Shown here: positions 8,396 through 15,228 of the stretch, in pieces
How positions within the stretch are numbered: the first letter of the stretch is position 1
Layout of the letters: every line of letters begins with the position of its first letter
Notes under the pieces: generated by a model
Seen by the model: only the letters and a program-made list of their open reading frames with translations
Databases searched by the model: none
What the model was told of the DNA's origin: nothing
NCBI GenBank assembly: GCA_016303235.1
Contig: JAEDMB010000018.1
Coordinates: 1-20,132 of the forward strand
DNA: 20,132 bases
Direction of reading: 5' to 3'
Source: Oscillospiraceae bacterium
GTDB lineage: Bacteria > Bacillota > Clostridia > Oscillospirales > Ruminococcaceae
Position numbers and translations under genes: made by a program

Positions 8396-8479
8396 ATGAA
8401 AATTGTAGTAATAAAAAGCCCGAAAGTTCTTTCAGGAGTTCTCAAGCTTATTTTCGGGATAAAAAACGAAAAGCAGTAA
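8396..8479 (+). CDS. spoVM: Stage V sporulation protein M
   Basis: Tiny amphipathic-helix protein of 27 residues. In Bacillus, SpoVM recognises the positively curved forespore membrane and anchors the coat ATPase SpoIVA. The start MKIVVIKSPKVLSGV parallels B. subtilis SpoVM as I recall it (26 residues), keeping M1, K2, I6, K7, P9, K10, L12, G14 and G21. Ile6 and Pro9 are residues known to matter. A basic residue (K17) occupies the position of Arg17. The ribosome binding site AAAGGGGAG lies 7 bases before ATG. Position directly after thiN is conserved in Firmicutes and strongly supports the call. A terminator follows after 7 bases. Genes this short are easily missed by automatic annotation. 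I saw no convincing sigma-E promoter in the 52-base gap. Confidence 0.93.
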   Translation: MKIVVIKSPKVLSGVLKLIFGIKNEKQ

Positions 8480-8486
8480 AAAAATC

Positions 8487-8509
8487 GGGTGCATTATGCA
8501 CCCTTTTTT
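8487..8509 (+). terminator. Intrinsic terminator after spoVM
   Basis: GGGTGCA (8487-8493), 3-base loop, TGCACCC (8497-8503), then six T. It closes the fmt-to-spoVM cluster. An A-run upstream (8478-8484) makes it potentially bidirectional, and the stop codon of the minus-strand vanZ-like gene lies exactly in its loop (8494-8496). Confidence 0.93.
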
Positions 8510-8919
8510 CTTAAAAGCCTGATTATCAGCATAAAGATAAGTATTCCGGAAAATGCCCCTGCCGTATCAATCATTACGTCCTGAAAACGGCATGACCTCC
8601 CCACAACAAAATACTGATGTATTTCATCTGTACACGCATAGAGAAAGCATATTGAAAGCGTATAGAATTTCTGTTTCCCCGAAAATGCTCCCGATACGAG
8701 AAACCCTAAAAGTGCATATACGCTGAAATGTGCGGTTTTTCTTACTATGAATGATAAATTATCCCTGACTGCAATCGGCAGACTTTCAAGAATGTTAACG
8801 AAAAAATCGCTTTTTTCAGTTGATTCTTCTGCATTGTCGGCTGAAAAACAGAAAATCAGTATCATACATGCAATCGAAAGAACTGCAAAAATAATTTGTT
8901 TGAAATCTATTCTGTTCAT
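8494..8919 (-). CDS. VanZ-like family membrane protein
   Basis: Small polytopic membrane protein of 141 residues related to VanZ, the teicoplanin-resistance accessory protein. Most chromosomal VanZ-like proteins have no defined function, and resistance should not be assumed here. Seen: an N-terminal TM segment (about 8-25), the family motif RKTAHFSVYALLGF (about 59-72), and DEIHQYFVVGRSCRFQDVMID followed by a last hydrophobic helix ending in RLLRKKGA. AGGGG at 8926-8930 is the ribosome binding site. It has its own sigma-A-like promoter at 8951-8979. It converges on spoVM and ends inside the shared terminator hairpin. Confidence 0.88.
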   Translation of the reverse strand: MNRIDFKQIIFAVLSIACMILIFCFSADNAEESTEKSDFFVNILESLPIAVRDNLSFIVRKTAHFSVYALLGFLVSGAFSGKQKFYTLSICFLYACTDEIHQYFVVGRSCRFQDVMIDTAGAFSGILIFMLIIRLLRKKGA

Positions 8920-8950
8920 AAATTTCCCCTTTCAGATACTCTGATAATAT

Positions 8951-8979
8951 ATTATACGCCTGATTTTATAAAAAGTAAA
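8951..8979 (-). promoter_or_regulatory. Sigma-A-like promoter of the vanZ-like gene
   Basis: On the minus strand TTTACT (8974-8979) and TATAAT (8951-8956) are 17 bases apart. The -10 is a perfect match and the -35 matches at 4 of 6. Transcription would start near 8944, about 25 bases before the vanZ ATG. Confidence 0.65.
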
Positions 8980-9006
8980 TATTTACGGAAAAATTTCAAA
9001 AAATGC

Positions 9007-9035
9007 TTGTAAGATTGAAATAAAAATGCTATAAT
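9007..9035 (+). promoter_or_regulatory. Sigma-A-like promoter of the 394-residue membrane protein gene
   Basis: TTGTAA (9007-9012) and TATAAT (9030-9035) are separated by 17 bases, giving a -35 matching 4 of 6 and a perfect -10. A start near 9042 leaves a leader of about 30 bases holding GGAGG at 9063-9067. Confidence 0.75.
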
Positions 9036-9072
9036 AGTTTAAGTAATGATTTTTTTATTTTCGGAGGTTAAA

Positions 9073-10257
9073 ATGAAAGAGATACTTTCAAATATATGGG
9101 TTAAAAGATTTATGTCGCTTTTCAGCGGTCTGTATGCCTTTGGTGCATGTTTTCTCTGTTACTGTTCACTTTTCTATAATGTCGAAATAAGTTCGCCTAA
9201 TTCGATGTGCCTGCTTATTTCAGTATTGTCAGCCGTCTTTCTTGTTTTTATGATTTATACCCGAAAACAGCTGATTACACGTATTGCAAGCTTTGTCATA
9301 CTTCCCGCAATGTTGCCCGTAGTTCTTTTCTATTTCGGCGAATGGAAACTGATAATTCCTTTTGTTGCAACCGGAATGATAATTTTTCTGTTTTCCGGAG
9401 CAGGTGAGGGAGTCAAAACAACTCTCGGCACGATAATATTACTTCTCTATATTTTCGGCTCACTCGGATATTTTCTTATTACATCATTCTTTGTTACGGC
9501 AAGCAAAACTGAAACAGTTGAATCCGGTGTTTCACCGTCCGGAAAATACAGGTATTCCGTTGTTAATACTCAGGACAGTTCAAACGGAAGCACTGCCGTA
9601 TACGTTGAACCTAATGACGCTGATATTTCGCTCCCGAAATTCTACATAACGTTCAGAATAAATAATTTTGACCGCATTGTATATCTCGAACGTCCTCTTA
9701 CAAAGAATATAAAAGTTGAATGGACAGAGCAGTCCCGTGAGGAAATAACAGAACAGCTTAATAAAATTTCTGACCATATTGTATTGCATCTCACAGAAGA
9801 ACAGCTTGAAATTCTGGGATATACCTATGAGGAAAAGCTGATGATTACTGACCTTGAATTTGAAGACTGTCAGTTCCTTGGAATTGAACAGAATACAAAG
9901 ACAGAAGTCTTTCTTGATGAACTCGATGCACAACAGCTTGAACATTTCAATATTGCAAGAGACGGTACAGGCTATTATGTACTTTCTCCCGATGAGGATT
10001 TTATAAAATCTGCTCATGCAAAAGAAGGCGAAAGAATTTATCTTAAAAATCTTAAATCCGGACTTCTTGAAAAGCTCTATGTTGAAAAAGATGATTCAGT
10101 TCTTCTCAATGAACTTACTGACGAACAGCTTGCGGAACTCGGTGTTCCCGAAAAAGGCGATGTTATGACGTTCAACGGTCAGGTATGTTTCAGATACTAT
10201 GTTGCAGTGCTTGACAATTATTTCGATGTTGAAAACAAAAAAATTGAACTTTTCTGA
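9073..10257 (+). CDS. Uncharacterised membrane protein with repeated LxxEQLxxLG motifs
   Basis: I do not recognise this 394-residue protein. The N-terminal part has about five hydrophobic segments (roughly 14-36, 44-62, 68-88, 92-109, 117-142). A beta-rich segment begins SGVSPSGKYRYSVVN (151-165), which resembles the DUF5412-type opening (SPSGKY...); this is only a resemblance. The C-terminal half (220-394) is soluble and repetitive, with HLTEEQLEILGY (239-250), ELDAQQLEHFNI (283-294) and ELTDEQLAELGV (347-358). Each is followed by a charged beta-like stretch. The start at 9073 is chosen for GGAGG at 9063-9067; an in-frame ATG at 9046 lacks a ribosome binding site. It is monocistronic, with its own promoter and terminator. 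Base composition matches its neighbours. Confidence 0.85.
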   Translation: MKEILSNIWVKRFMSLFSGLYAFGACFLCYCSLFYNVEISSPNSMCLLISVLSAVFLVFMIYTRKQLITRIASFVILPAMLPVVLFYFGEWKLIIPFVATGMIIFLFSGAGEGVKTTLGTIILLLYIFGSLGYFLITSFFVTASKTETVESGVSPSGKYRYSVVNTQDSSNGSTAVYVEPNDADISLPKFYITFRINNFDRIVYLERPLTKNIKVEWTEQSREEITEQLNKISDHIVLHLTEEQLEILGYTYEEKLMITDLEFEDCQFLGIEQNTKTEVFLDELDAQQLEHFNIARDGTGYYVLSPDEDFIKSAHAKEGERIYLKNLKSGLLEKLYVEKDDSVLLNELTDEQLAELGVPEKGDVMTFNGQVCFRYYVAVLDNYFDVENKKIELF

Positions 10258-10258
10258 T

Positions 10259-10299
10259 TTAAAAAGGGCAGTTTAAAAATAACTGCCCTTAATTTTTTT
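10259..10299. terminator. Bidirectional intrinsic terminator
   Basis: AAGGGCAGTT (10264-10273), 7-base loop, AACTGCCCTT (10281-10290), a perfect 10-bp stem. T7 follows on the plus strand (10293-10299) and a shorter T-run follows on the minus strand (opposite 10260-10265). It serves both the membrane protein gene ending at 10257 and the convergent lipoprotein gene ending at 10298, whose stop codon overlaps the T-run. Confidence 0.93.
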
Positions 10300-11551
10300 A
10301 CTGTTCATAATCAAGTGAGAACGGTTCATATCTCTTGAATGCTCTTTCATTTCTTGATACATTGTAGCTCTTTGCAAGTTCGTCAATGAAGTCGCTGAAG
10401 TCATCGCCGTATTTCTGATTCTGAAGATTGAGAATGTAGTTTTCAGACCACCAGTCATCATCAGTAAGTCTTTCATAAAGGTCGGCTTTGAGAATTACAT
10501 AAACTGCCTCACTGTCCTCTACAACAGATGCAACACCTGTTTCAGCCTCATTGAAAATAAATTCATTTGCTTTTTTGGAGGGAACATAATTCGGCTCGGT
10601 AGCTGTTGTAGTTTCTCCGGATTCACCAACGGAAATATCAGCCTTTTCAGCAGTAGTTACAGTTACAAGCTGTACAAGGACTTCATTTGCAAATGGATTT
10701 GTAGTTGTAGTAGTTGTTGTTTCTGTCGGGTCGGAAGTAGTTGTAGTAGTTGTTGTAGTGGTAGTAGTTCCGGAATCCGTTGTAGCAGTCTTAGCAGCTT
10801 CTTCTTCCGCCTTTTCAATCTTGTATTCGTTGTATTCCTCACGGATTTCGTCCATTTTATAGAGCTTTTTCTGTTCGGTAGTTTCCTTGTTTACTTCCTT
10901 TGCGTAATCCTCTGCAAGCTTTATTAATTCCTTTTTGTCGTTGCCCTTGAGGAGATTTCCCTCAGAGTCCTTGAGGTCAATTGTTATGTATTCTACACGG
11001 GCATAATTATCATTGAAATAATCCTTGAGTTCGTCCTCACTCATACCTTTTTCGCTGTCAAAGCCGTAATAGTGCTTGAATACATGCTGACGCTTATAGT
11101 CTATTTCCATAATATCCCTGAGTGATTCGGAGCTTATTCCGTTTTTTGTATAGAAATCTCCTCCGTCACCGCTTGTATAGTATGAAAGCATACTGTCTAT
11201 TTCGGAAACTTCTTCGGCAGTAAGCTCTTCGCCGAGAGCATCAAATTCACGTTCTATTGCGATGAACTGTGTACAGTATTCTTCAGCCTTATTCTGAATC
11301 CATTCCTTTGAAGTTACATTATCGATATGGGCATTTTTGATATTGTTGACATCACTTGTATCAGTGCCGTCCTCAGCGATTATATTTGATGCCTCATAAT
11401 ATGCACTCATAGTATAGAATATGAATATACCTGCACGGATATCCGTTCCGTCAATATTCATACCGGTTGAAGTTGATTCTCCACAGCCGGCAAGTGATAC
11501 AGCCATAACGCCTGCTGTCGCAAGGGCAGAGAGTTTTTTGAACTTTTTCAT
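10298..11551 (-). CDS. PrsA/SurA-like lipoprotein with Thr-rich insertion, likely degenerate parvulin
   Basis: Exported lipoprotein of 417 residues. A signal peptide with lipobox SLAGC (Cys23) is clear. The N-terminal region (about 30-180) has the look of a SurA/PrsA chaperone domain: a short beta element MNIDGTDIRAG, then helices, and DELKDYFNDNYARVEYITI, which resembles the entry to a parvulin domain. The usual parvulin core (GGDLG..., HIL motif) is not visible. Between residues 255 and 325 lies a Thr-rich stretch with uninterrupted runs of 11 and 7 threonines. The end (330-417) resembles the exit from a foldase domain. The ribosome binding site GGAGG (11559-11563) is 7 bases from ATG. A chaperone role without isomerase activity is inference; a generic lipoprotein is the alternative. 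Confidence 0.75.
   Translation of the reverse strand: MKKFKKLSALATAGVMAVSLAGCGESTSTGMNIDGTDIRAGIFIFYTMSAYYEASNIIAEDGTDTSDVNNIKNAHIDNVTSKEWIQNKAEEYCTQFIAIEREFDALGEELTAEEVSEIDSMLSYYTSGDGGDFYTKNGISSESLRDIMEIDYKRQHVFKHYYGFDSEKGMSEDELKDYFNDNYARVEYITIDLKDSEGNLLKGNDKKELIKLAEDYAKEVNKETTEQKKLYKMDEIREEYNEYKIEKAEEEAAKTATTDSGTTTTTTTTTTTSDPTETTTTTTTNPFANEVLVQLVTVTTAEKADISVGESGETTTATEPNYVPSKKANEFIFNEAETGVASVVEDSEAVYVILKADLYERLTDDDWWSENYILNLQNQKYGDDFSDFIDELAKSYNVSRNERAFKRYEPFSLDYEQ
10700..10768 (-). repeat. Threonine-codon low-complexity tract in the lipoprotein gene
   Basis: The segment encodes runs of 11 and 7 threonines separated by SDPTE. Codons are mixed (ACT, ACA, ACC), so this is a degenerate trinucleotide repeat rather than a pure microsatellite, which suggests selection for threonine rather than simple recent slippage. 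Confidence 0.8.
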
Positions 11552-11621
11552 TTATATTCCTCCGATTTTACAAAAATAATATTGCAGATTTTAAAAAAAT
11601 TTGCAATCAGCATACCTTAAT

Positions 11622-11650
11622 ATTATACTATATTCTGATAATAAAGTCCA
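11622..11650 (-). promoter_or_regulatory. Sigma-A-like promoter of the foldase-like lipoprotein gene
   Basis: On the minus strand TGGACT (11645-11650) and TATAAT (11622-11627) are 17 bases apart; the -10 is perfect and the -35 matches 4 of 6. Transcription would begin near 11615, about 63 bases before the ATG at 11551. Confidence 0.65.
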
Positions 11651-11692
11651 TAGTTTCTGAAAAATTTTTTCATTTTATCACAAATTTTTCTT

Positions 11693-11729
11693 AAAAAACA
11701 AGGGGCGGACTTATTCAAATCCGCCTCTT
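11693..11729 (-). terminator. Intrinsic terminator after the DAHP synthase gene
   Basis: On the minus strand AAGAGGCGGA (11729-11720) pairs with TCCGCCCCTT (11709-11700) with one mismatch and a 10-base loop, followed by TG and six T (opposite 11693-11698). It lies 10 bases after the aroF stop and ends the pbp-to-aroF operon. Confidence 0.88.
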
Positions 11730-11738
11730 GGAAATATT

Positions 11739-12767
11739 TCAGAGCTGTTCAGCGATATTGTAAATAAGCTGTTCGGACTTTTCCCAGCCAAGACAGGGGT
11801 CAGTAATGGATTTTCCATATACGCCGTCTTCAATTTTCTGATTTCCGTCCTCGATGTAGCTTTCAATCATAAGACCCTTTACAAATTTTCTGATGTCGTC
11901 TGAATGACGCATACTGTGAAGAACTTCATTGCTTATTCTTATCTGTTCAAGATATTTCTTTCCCGAATTTGAGTGGTTTGTATCGATTATTACAGCCATA
12001 TTTTTAAGATTTTTCTGTGAATAGAGTTCAAAGAGAAGCATTAAGTCTTCATAGTGATAGTTGGAAATATTCTGACCGTGCTTGTTTGTAGCACCTCGGA
12101 GAATAGCGTGAGCGTAAGGATTTCCGTCCGTAACTACTTCCCAGCCACCATAAAGGAAAGTATGACTTGCCTGAGCTGCCTTGATTGAGTTAAGCATTAC
12201 TGACAAGTCTCCGGAAGTAGGATTCTTCATACCTGCCGGAACGTCCATTCCGCTTGCAGTAAGTCTGTGTTGCTGGTCTTCAACTGACCTTGCACCGACT
12301 GCAACATATGAGAGTAAATCAGAAACATATCTGTAATTTTCCGGATAAAGCATTTCATCGGCACATGTTAATTTTGTTTCAGCAATAGCTTTCATGTGGA
12401 GTTGTCTTACTTTTATAACTCCCTGAAGCATATCTTCATTTTTAGTAGGGTCCGGCTGATGTACCATTCCTTTATAGCCTTCGCCGGTAGTTCTCGGCTT
12501 GTTTGTGTAAATTCTCGGAATAATAAGAATCTTGTCCTTTACTTTTTCCTGAACTTCTGCAAGACGGTGAACATAATCCATAACAGGCTCGTCCTTGTCA
12601 GCAGAGCAAGGGCCTATTATAAGCAGAAATTTATCTGATTCTCCGGTAAAAACCTTTTTTATTTCCTCATCACGTGCAGACTTTATATTTTTTATTTCTT
12701 CTGAAACAGGGTAAAGCTCCTTTATTATCTGAGGTTCGGGGAGCTGTCGGCTGAATGTCATTCCCAT
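11739..12767 (-). CDS. aroF: 3-deoxy-7-phosphoheptulonate synthase, class I
   Basis: Condenses phosphoenolpyruvate and erythrose 4-phosphate to DAHP, the first step of the shikimate pathway. Its 342 residues fit the AroF/AroG/AroH class I-alpha family. Seen: LLIIGPCSADKDEP near 48-61, PRIYTNKPRTTGEGYKG, LTCADEM, GARSVEDQQHR, MKNPTSGD, DTNHSNSGK, and ESYIEDGNQ with a final KSITDPCLGW. All are conserved active-site or metal segments of the class. GGAG at 12777-12780 is 9 bases before the ATG. It follows the small membrane protein gene by 32 bases. No T-box, leader peptide or attenuator was seen in that gap, so control is probably by enzyme feedback or by the operon promoter. Which of aroF, aroG or aroH it matches best cannot be said from sequence alone. 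Confidence 0.94.
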   Translation of the reverse strand: MGMTFSRQLPEPQIIKELYPVSEEIKNIKSARDEEIKKVFTGESDKFLLIIGPCSADKDEPVMDYVHRLAEVQEKVKDKILIIPRIYTNKPRTTGEGYKGMVHQPDPTKNEDMLQGVIKVRQLHMKAIAETKLTCADEMLYPENYRYVSDLLSYVAVGARSVEDQQHRLTASGMDVPAGMKNPTSGDLSVMLNSIKAAQASHTFLYGGWEVVTDGNPYAHAILRGATNKHGQNISNYHYEDLMLLFELYSQKNLKNMAVIIDTNHSNSGKKYLEQIRISNEVLHSMRHSDDIRKFVKGLMIESYIEDGNQKIEDGVYGKSITDPCLGWEKSEQLIYNIAEQL

Positions 12768-12799
12768 TATAAAAAACTCCTTTTATTAAATTTATTATA

Positions 12800-13342
12800 T
12801 CATTCTGAAATATTGTTTTTTTTCAGAAATGGTTTAAGCTTTTTCCGATATATTTCATAGAATATATTGAGATTGTATTCATAAAGAATAAATATAATAT
12901 TTACAAAAATCAGAATTGCAGGTATTCCGTATTTTCCGAAAGCCTTTATTTCTTCAAGAAATGCAGTAAGCTTTAATATATATGTCGTAAACAGAAAGAA
13001 CGCTATAACACATATATTGAATACTGAAATTTTTACTGCTGTTCTTAAAGGCTTTGATTTTATTCTGTTTATAATAAATCTTGTTATCGGATAGTGACCG
13101 AAAAACATTATAAAAAGCAGTACAGATTCCTTGTCAAATGTCAGTATCAGCGAAAGCAGACTGACGGAAATATATGTCAGAAATGCCCAGCCTATGCTTA
13201 TTTCTGATACCATAATCATCATAAAAATTCCCGAAATCATAGGGAGAAGTATAGACAGTGCGGGGAAAATTCCCGTCATAAACATAGTAAGCAGGCATAA
13301 TGCGGAAATTATTCCGCCGAGAGCTATTTTATATGCTTTCAT
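12800..13342 (-). CDS. Small polytopic membrane protein, ECF S-component-like
   Basis: A hydrophobic protein of 180 residues with about five or six predicted membrane segments (roughly 5-22, 28-45, 50-70, 75-88, 105-128, 140-160), followed by a basic tail KKLKPFLKKNN. The opening KIALGGIISALCLLTMFMTG and the internal segment DKESVLLFIMFFGHYPI recall uncharacterised Clostridia membrane proteins that look like substrate-binding components of ECF transporters. No ligand can be named, and no EcfA or EcfT gene is nearby. The ATG overlaps the stop of the SDR gene (ATGA on the minus strand, 13339-13342), so the two are probably translated together. Confidence 0.8.
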   Translation of the reverse strand: MKAYKIALGGIISALCLLTMFMTGIFPALSILLPMISGIFMMIMVSEISIGWAFLTYISVSLLSLILTFDKESVLLFIMFFGHYPITRFIINRIKSKPLRTAVKISVFNICVIAFFLFTTYILKLTAFLEEIKAFGKYGIPAILIFVNIIFILYEYNLNIFYEIYRKKLKPFLKKNNISE

Positions 13343-14097
13343 TTTTCTTTCAGCTTGTTATTCTGTATTCTGAAAACTATCGGCGAAACAATGCTTTCCG
13401 GAACGATTTTTGAAAGAGTTACACATATTTTCATCATAAATGTCGGAATTATGACAGTTTTATTTTCAAACATTTTTTCAAGAGCATATTTTGCCATATA
13501 TTCCGCAGATTTCGGCTTGACACTGAAAGATACTCCGGCACGTCTGTTGAAATTTGTATCAATAGGGCCGGGGCAGAATACACTTATTTTTACATTTGTA
13601 TTCATATGTTTCAGTTCTTCAGCAATTGCAAGGCTTAATCTTACCACATAATTTTTCGATGCATAGTATCCCGAAAGCTTAGGGCCTGTCATAAATCCCG
13701 CACTTGAGGCTATATTTAAAATTCTTCCGTGATTATGTTTCAGAAAGTCACGCAGAAATAATTTTGTAAGTATATGAAGTGAAGTTATATTGACGTTTAT
13801 CATTTCAAGTTCGGATTTCAGAGAAGTTTCGCTGAAATATCCGAAAACTCCGAATCCGGCATTATTTACAAGCAGGTCAATACTGTGCTTTCTGCATGCT
13901 TTATAGAGCTTATACGCATTTTCCGGCTTGGAAAGGTCACATGTAACTGTATATACATTTGTTTTAAGACGGCTTTGCAGTTCTTTGAGTACAGCGGAAT
14001 TTCTTCCCGTGAGAATAAGCTCCCAGCCGTTCTGACTGAGAATTTCCGCCATAGCCAGACCAAGTCCGGAGGTAGCACCGGTTATTAATGCTTTCAT
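13339..14097 (-). CDS. Short-chain dehydrogenase/reductase
   Basis: Classical SDR oxidoreductase of 252 residues. Seen: cofactor motif TGATSGLG (7-14), TGRNS at the end of beta-2, the CDLSKPE segment, NNAGFGVFG, the catalytic Ser in NIASSAGF, and the catalytic YxxxK pair in YYASKNYV, followed by CPGPIDTNF. The Arg after the second beta strand (TGRNS) suggests NADPH preference. Residues from about 215 to 252 form a hydrophobic and basic tail that could associate with the membrane, as in DltE/YqjQ-like SDRs. The substrate is unknown. It lies 15 bases after the methyltransferase gene and overlaps the next gene by 4 bases. Confidence 0.92.
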   Translation of the reverse strand: MKALITGATSGLGLAMAEILSQNGWELILTGRNSAVLKELQSRLKTNVYTVTCDLSKPENAYKLYKACRKHSIDLLVNNAGFGVFGYFSETSLKSELEMINVNITSLHILTKLFLRDFLKHNHGRILNIASSAGFMTGPKLSGYYASKNYVVRLSLAIAEELKHMNTNVKISVFCPGPIDTNFNRRAGVSFSVKPKSAEYMAKYALEKMFENKTVIIPTFMMKICVTLSKIVPESIVSPIVFRIQNNKLKEK

Positions 14098-14112
14098 ATT
14101 TCAACGCTCCTT

Positions 14113-15216
14113 TTATTTAAAATACATAAAAAGCTGGCATTTAATCATGCCGTTATAGAGCTTGCGTTTTTTATCGGCTTTTCTTCCGAAAAATTTTTCA
14201 AATTCCTCTGACGGTGATATTATATATGCAGGTTTTTCGATAACTCTGCCCATAATTTTGTATATTTCCTCTGCTTCACGGAGTTCAAGCATTCTTTCGC
14301 CGTACGGAGGATTACAGATTACTATTGAATTTTCAGGCTGACGGAATTTCCTTATATCAGCCTGTTCTATTGTTATGCGTGATTTTACTCCGGCTTTTTT
14401 TGCGTTGTCCATTGCAAGGGCGACGGCGGAATCATCAACATCAAATCCGACTGCATGAAATTTCGCATCTCTGTTTACATTTGAAATAGCTCTCTGACGT
14501 TCCTCGCTCCATACATTCTGCGGAATACAGTTCCATTTTTCAGCGGAAAACCGTCTGTTTATGCAGGGTGCAATATTGAGAGCCTTTAATGCGGATTCTA
14601 TCAGTATAGTACCGCTTCCGCAGAAAGGGTCACATACAATACTGTCCGGACGTATTCGGGCAAGGTCAATTATTCCGGCGGCAAGGGTTTCCTTTATAGG
14701 TGCAAGGTTTGAATTTCTTCTGTATCCTCTTTTATGAAGTCCCGCACCGCTTGTATCAAGATAAATATTTACTTTATCTTTGAGAATACTGAACTGTATC
14801 TGTATAGTCGGGTCGGATTCTTCAAACCAGCTTATATTGTATTTTGATTTCAGACGTTCAACAACAGCTTTTTTGACTATGGACTGACAGTCCGGAACGC
14901 TGTGGAGCTGTGAGTTAAGGGAATAACCCTTTACGGGAAATGCATTTTTTTCGCCTATGAAGTTTTCAAAGGGAATATTCTTTACTCCCTGATATAAATC
15001 TTCAAAGCAGTATGCATTAAATTCCGCCAGTTCTATGAGAACTCTCTCTGCCGTTGAAAGGCAGAGATTAGCTCTTGCAAGAATATTGAAATCACCGTCA
15101 AATGAAATTTTTCCGTCGGAGACATTAAGGTTAGTGCCTCCGATTTTGTTTATTTCATATTTCAGAACGCTTTCAAGTCCGAAGTGACATGGACAGCAAA
15201 GTCTTAAATTCTCCAA
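14113..15216 (-). CDS. THUMP-domain class I SAM-dependent RNA methyltransferase
   Basis: Predicted guanine-N2 methyltransferase of 23S rRNA, related to the N-terminal half of E. coli RlmL and to Bacillus YpsC. It has 367 residues. A ferredoxin-like and THUMP region (about 1-155) is followed by the Rossmann domain with DPFCGSGT (196-203), VGFDVDDSA (257-264) and the catalytic NPPYGER (302-308). The start is TTG at 15214-15216: AAGGAGGA lies at 15223-15230, 6 bases upstream, and overlaps the stop codon of the penicillin-binding protein gene, a sign of translational coupling. No suitable ATG lies close by. The target nucleotide is inferred from the family only. Confidence 0.92.
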   Translation of the reverse strand: MENLRLCCPCHFGLESVLKYEINKIGGTNLNVSDGKISFDGDFNILARANLCLSTAERVLIELAEFNAYCFEDLYQGVKNIPFENFIGEKNAFPVKGYSLNSQLHSVPDCQSIVKKAVVERLKSKYNISWFEESDPTIQIQFSILKDKVNIYLDTSGAGLHKRGYRRNSNLAPIKETLAAGIIDLARIRPDSIVCDPFCGSGTILIESALKALNIAPCINRRFSAEKWNCIPQNVWSEERQRAISNVNRDAKFHAVGFDVDDSAVALAMDNAKKAGVKSRITIEQADIRKFRQPENSIVICNPPYGERMLELREAEEIYKIMGRVIEKPAYIISPSEEFEKFFGRKADKKRKLYNGMIKCQLFMYFK

Positions 15217-15228
15217 AATTTATCCTCC

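Noticed and set aside
8494..8919. Glycopeptide resistance determinant (vanZ)
   Set aside because: Only a VanZ-like fold is indicated and there are no other van genes nearby; such proteins are common in Firmicutes without resistance.
9580..10017. 145-codon open frame on the minus strand
   Set aside because: It lies wholly antisense to the 394-residue membrane protein gene, has no ribosome binding site, and its translation is Cys/Phe-rich with no recognisable domain.
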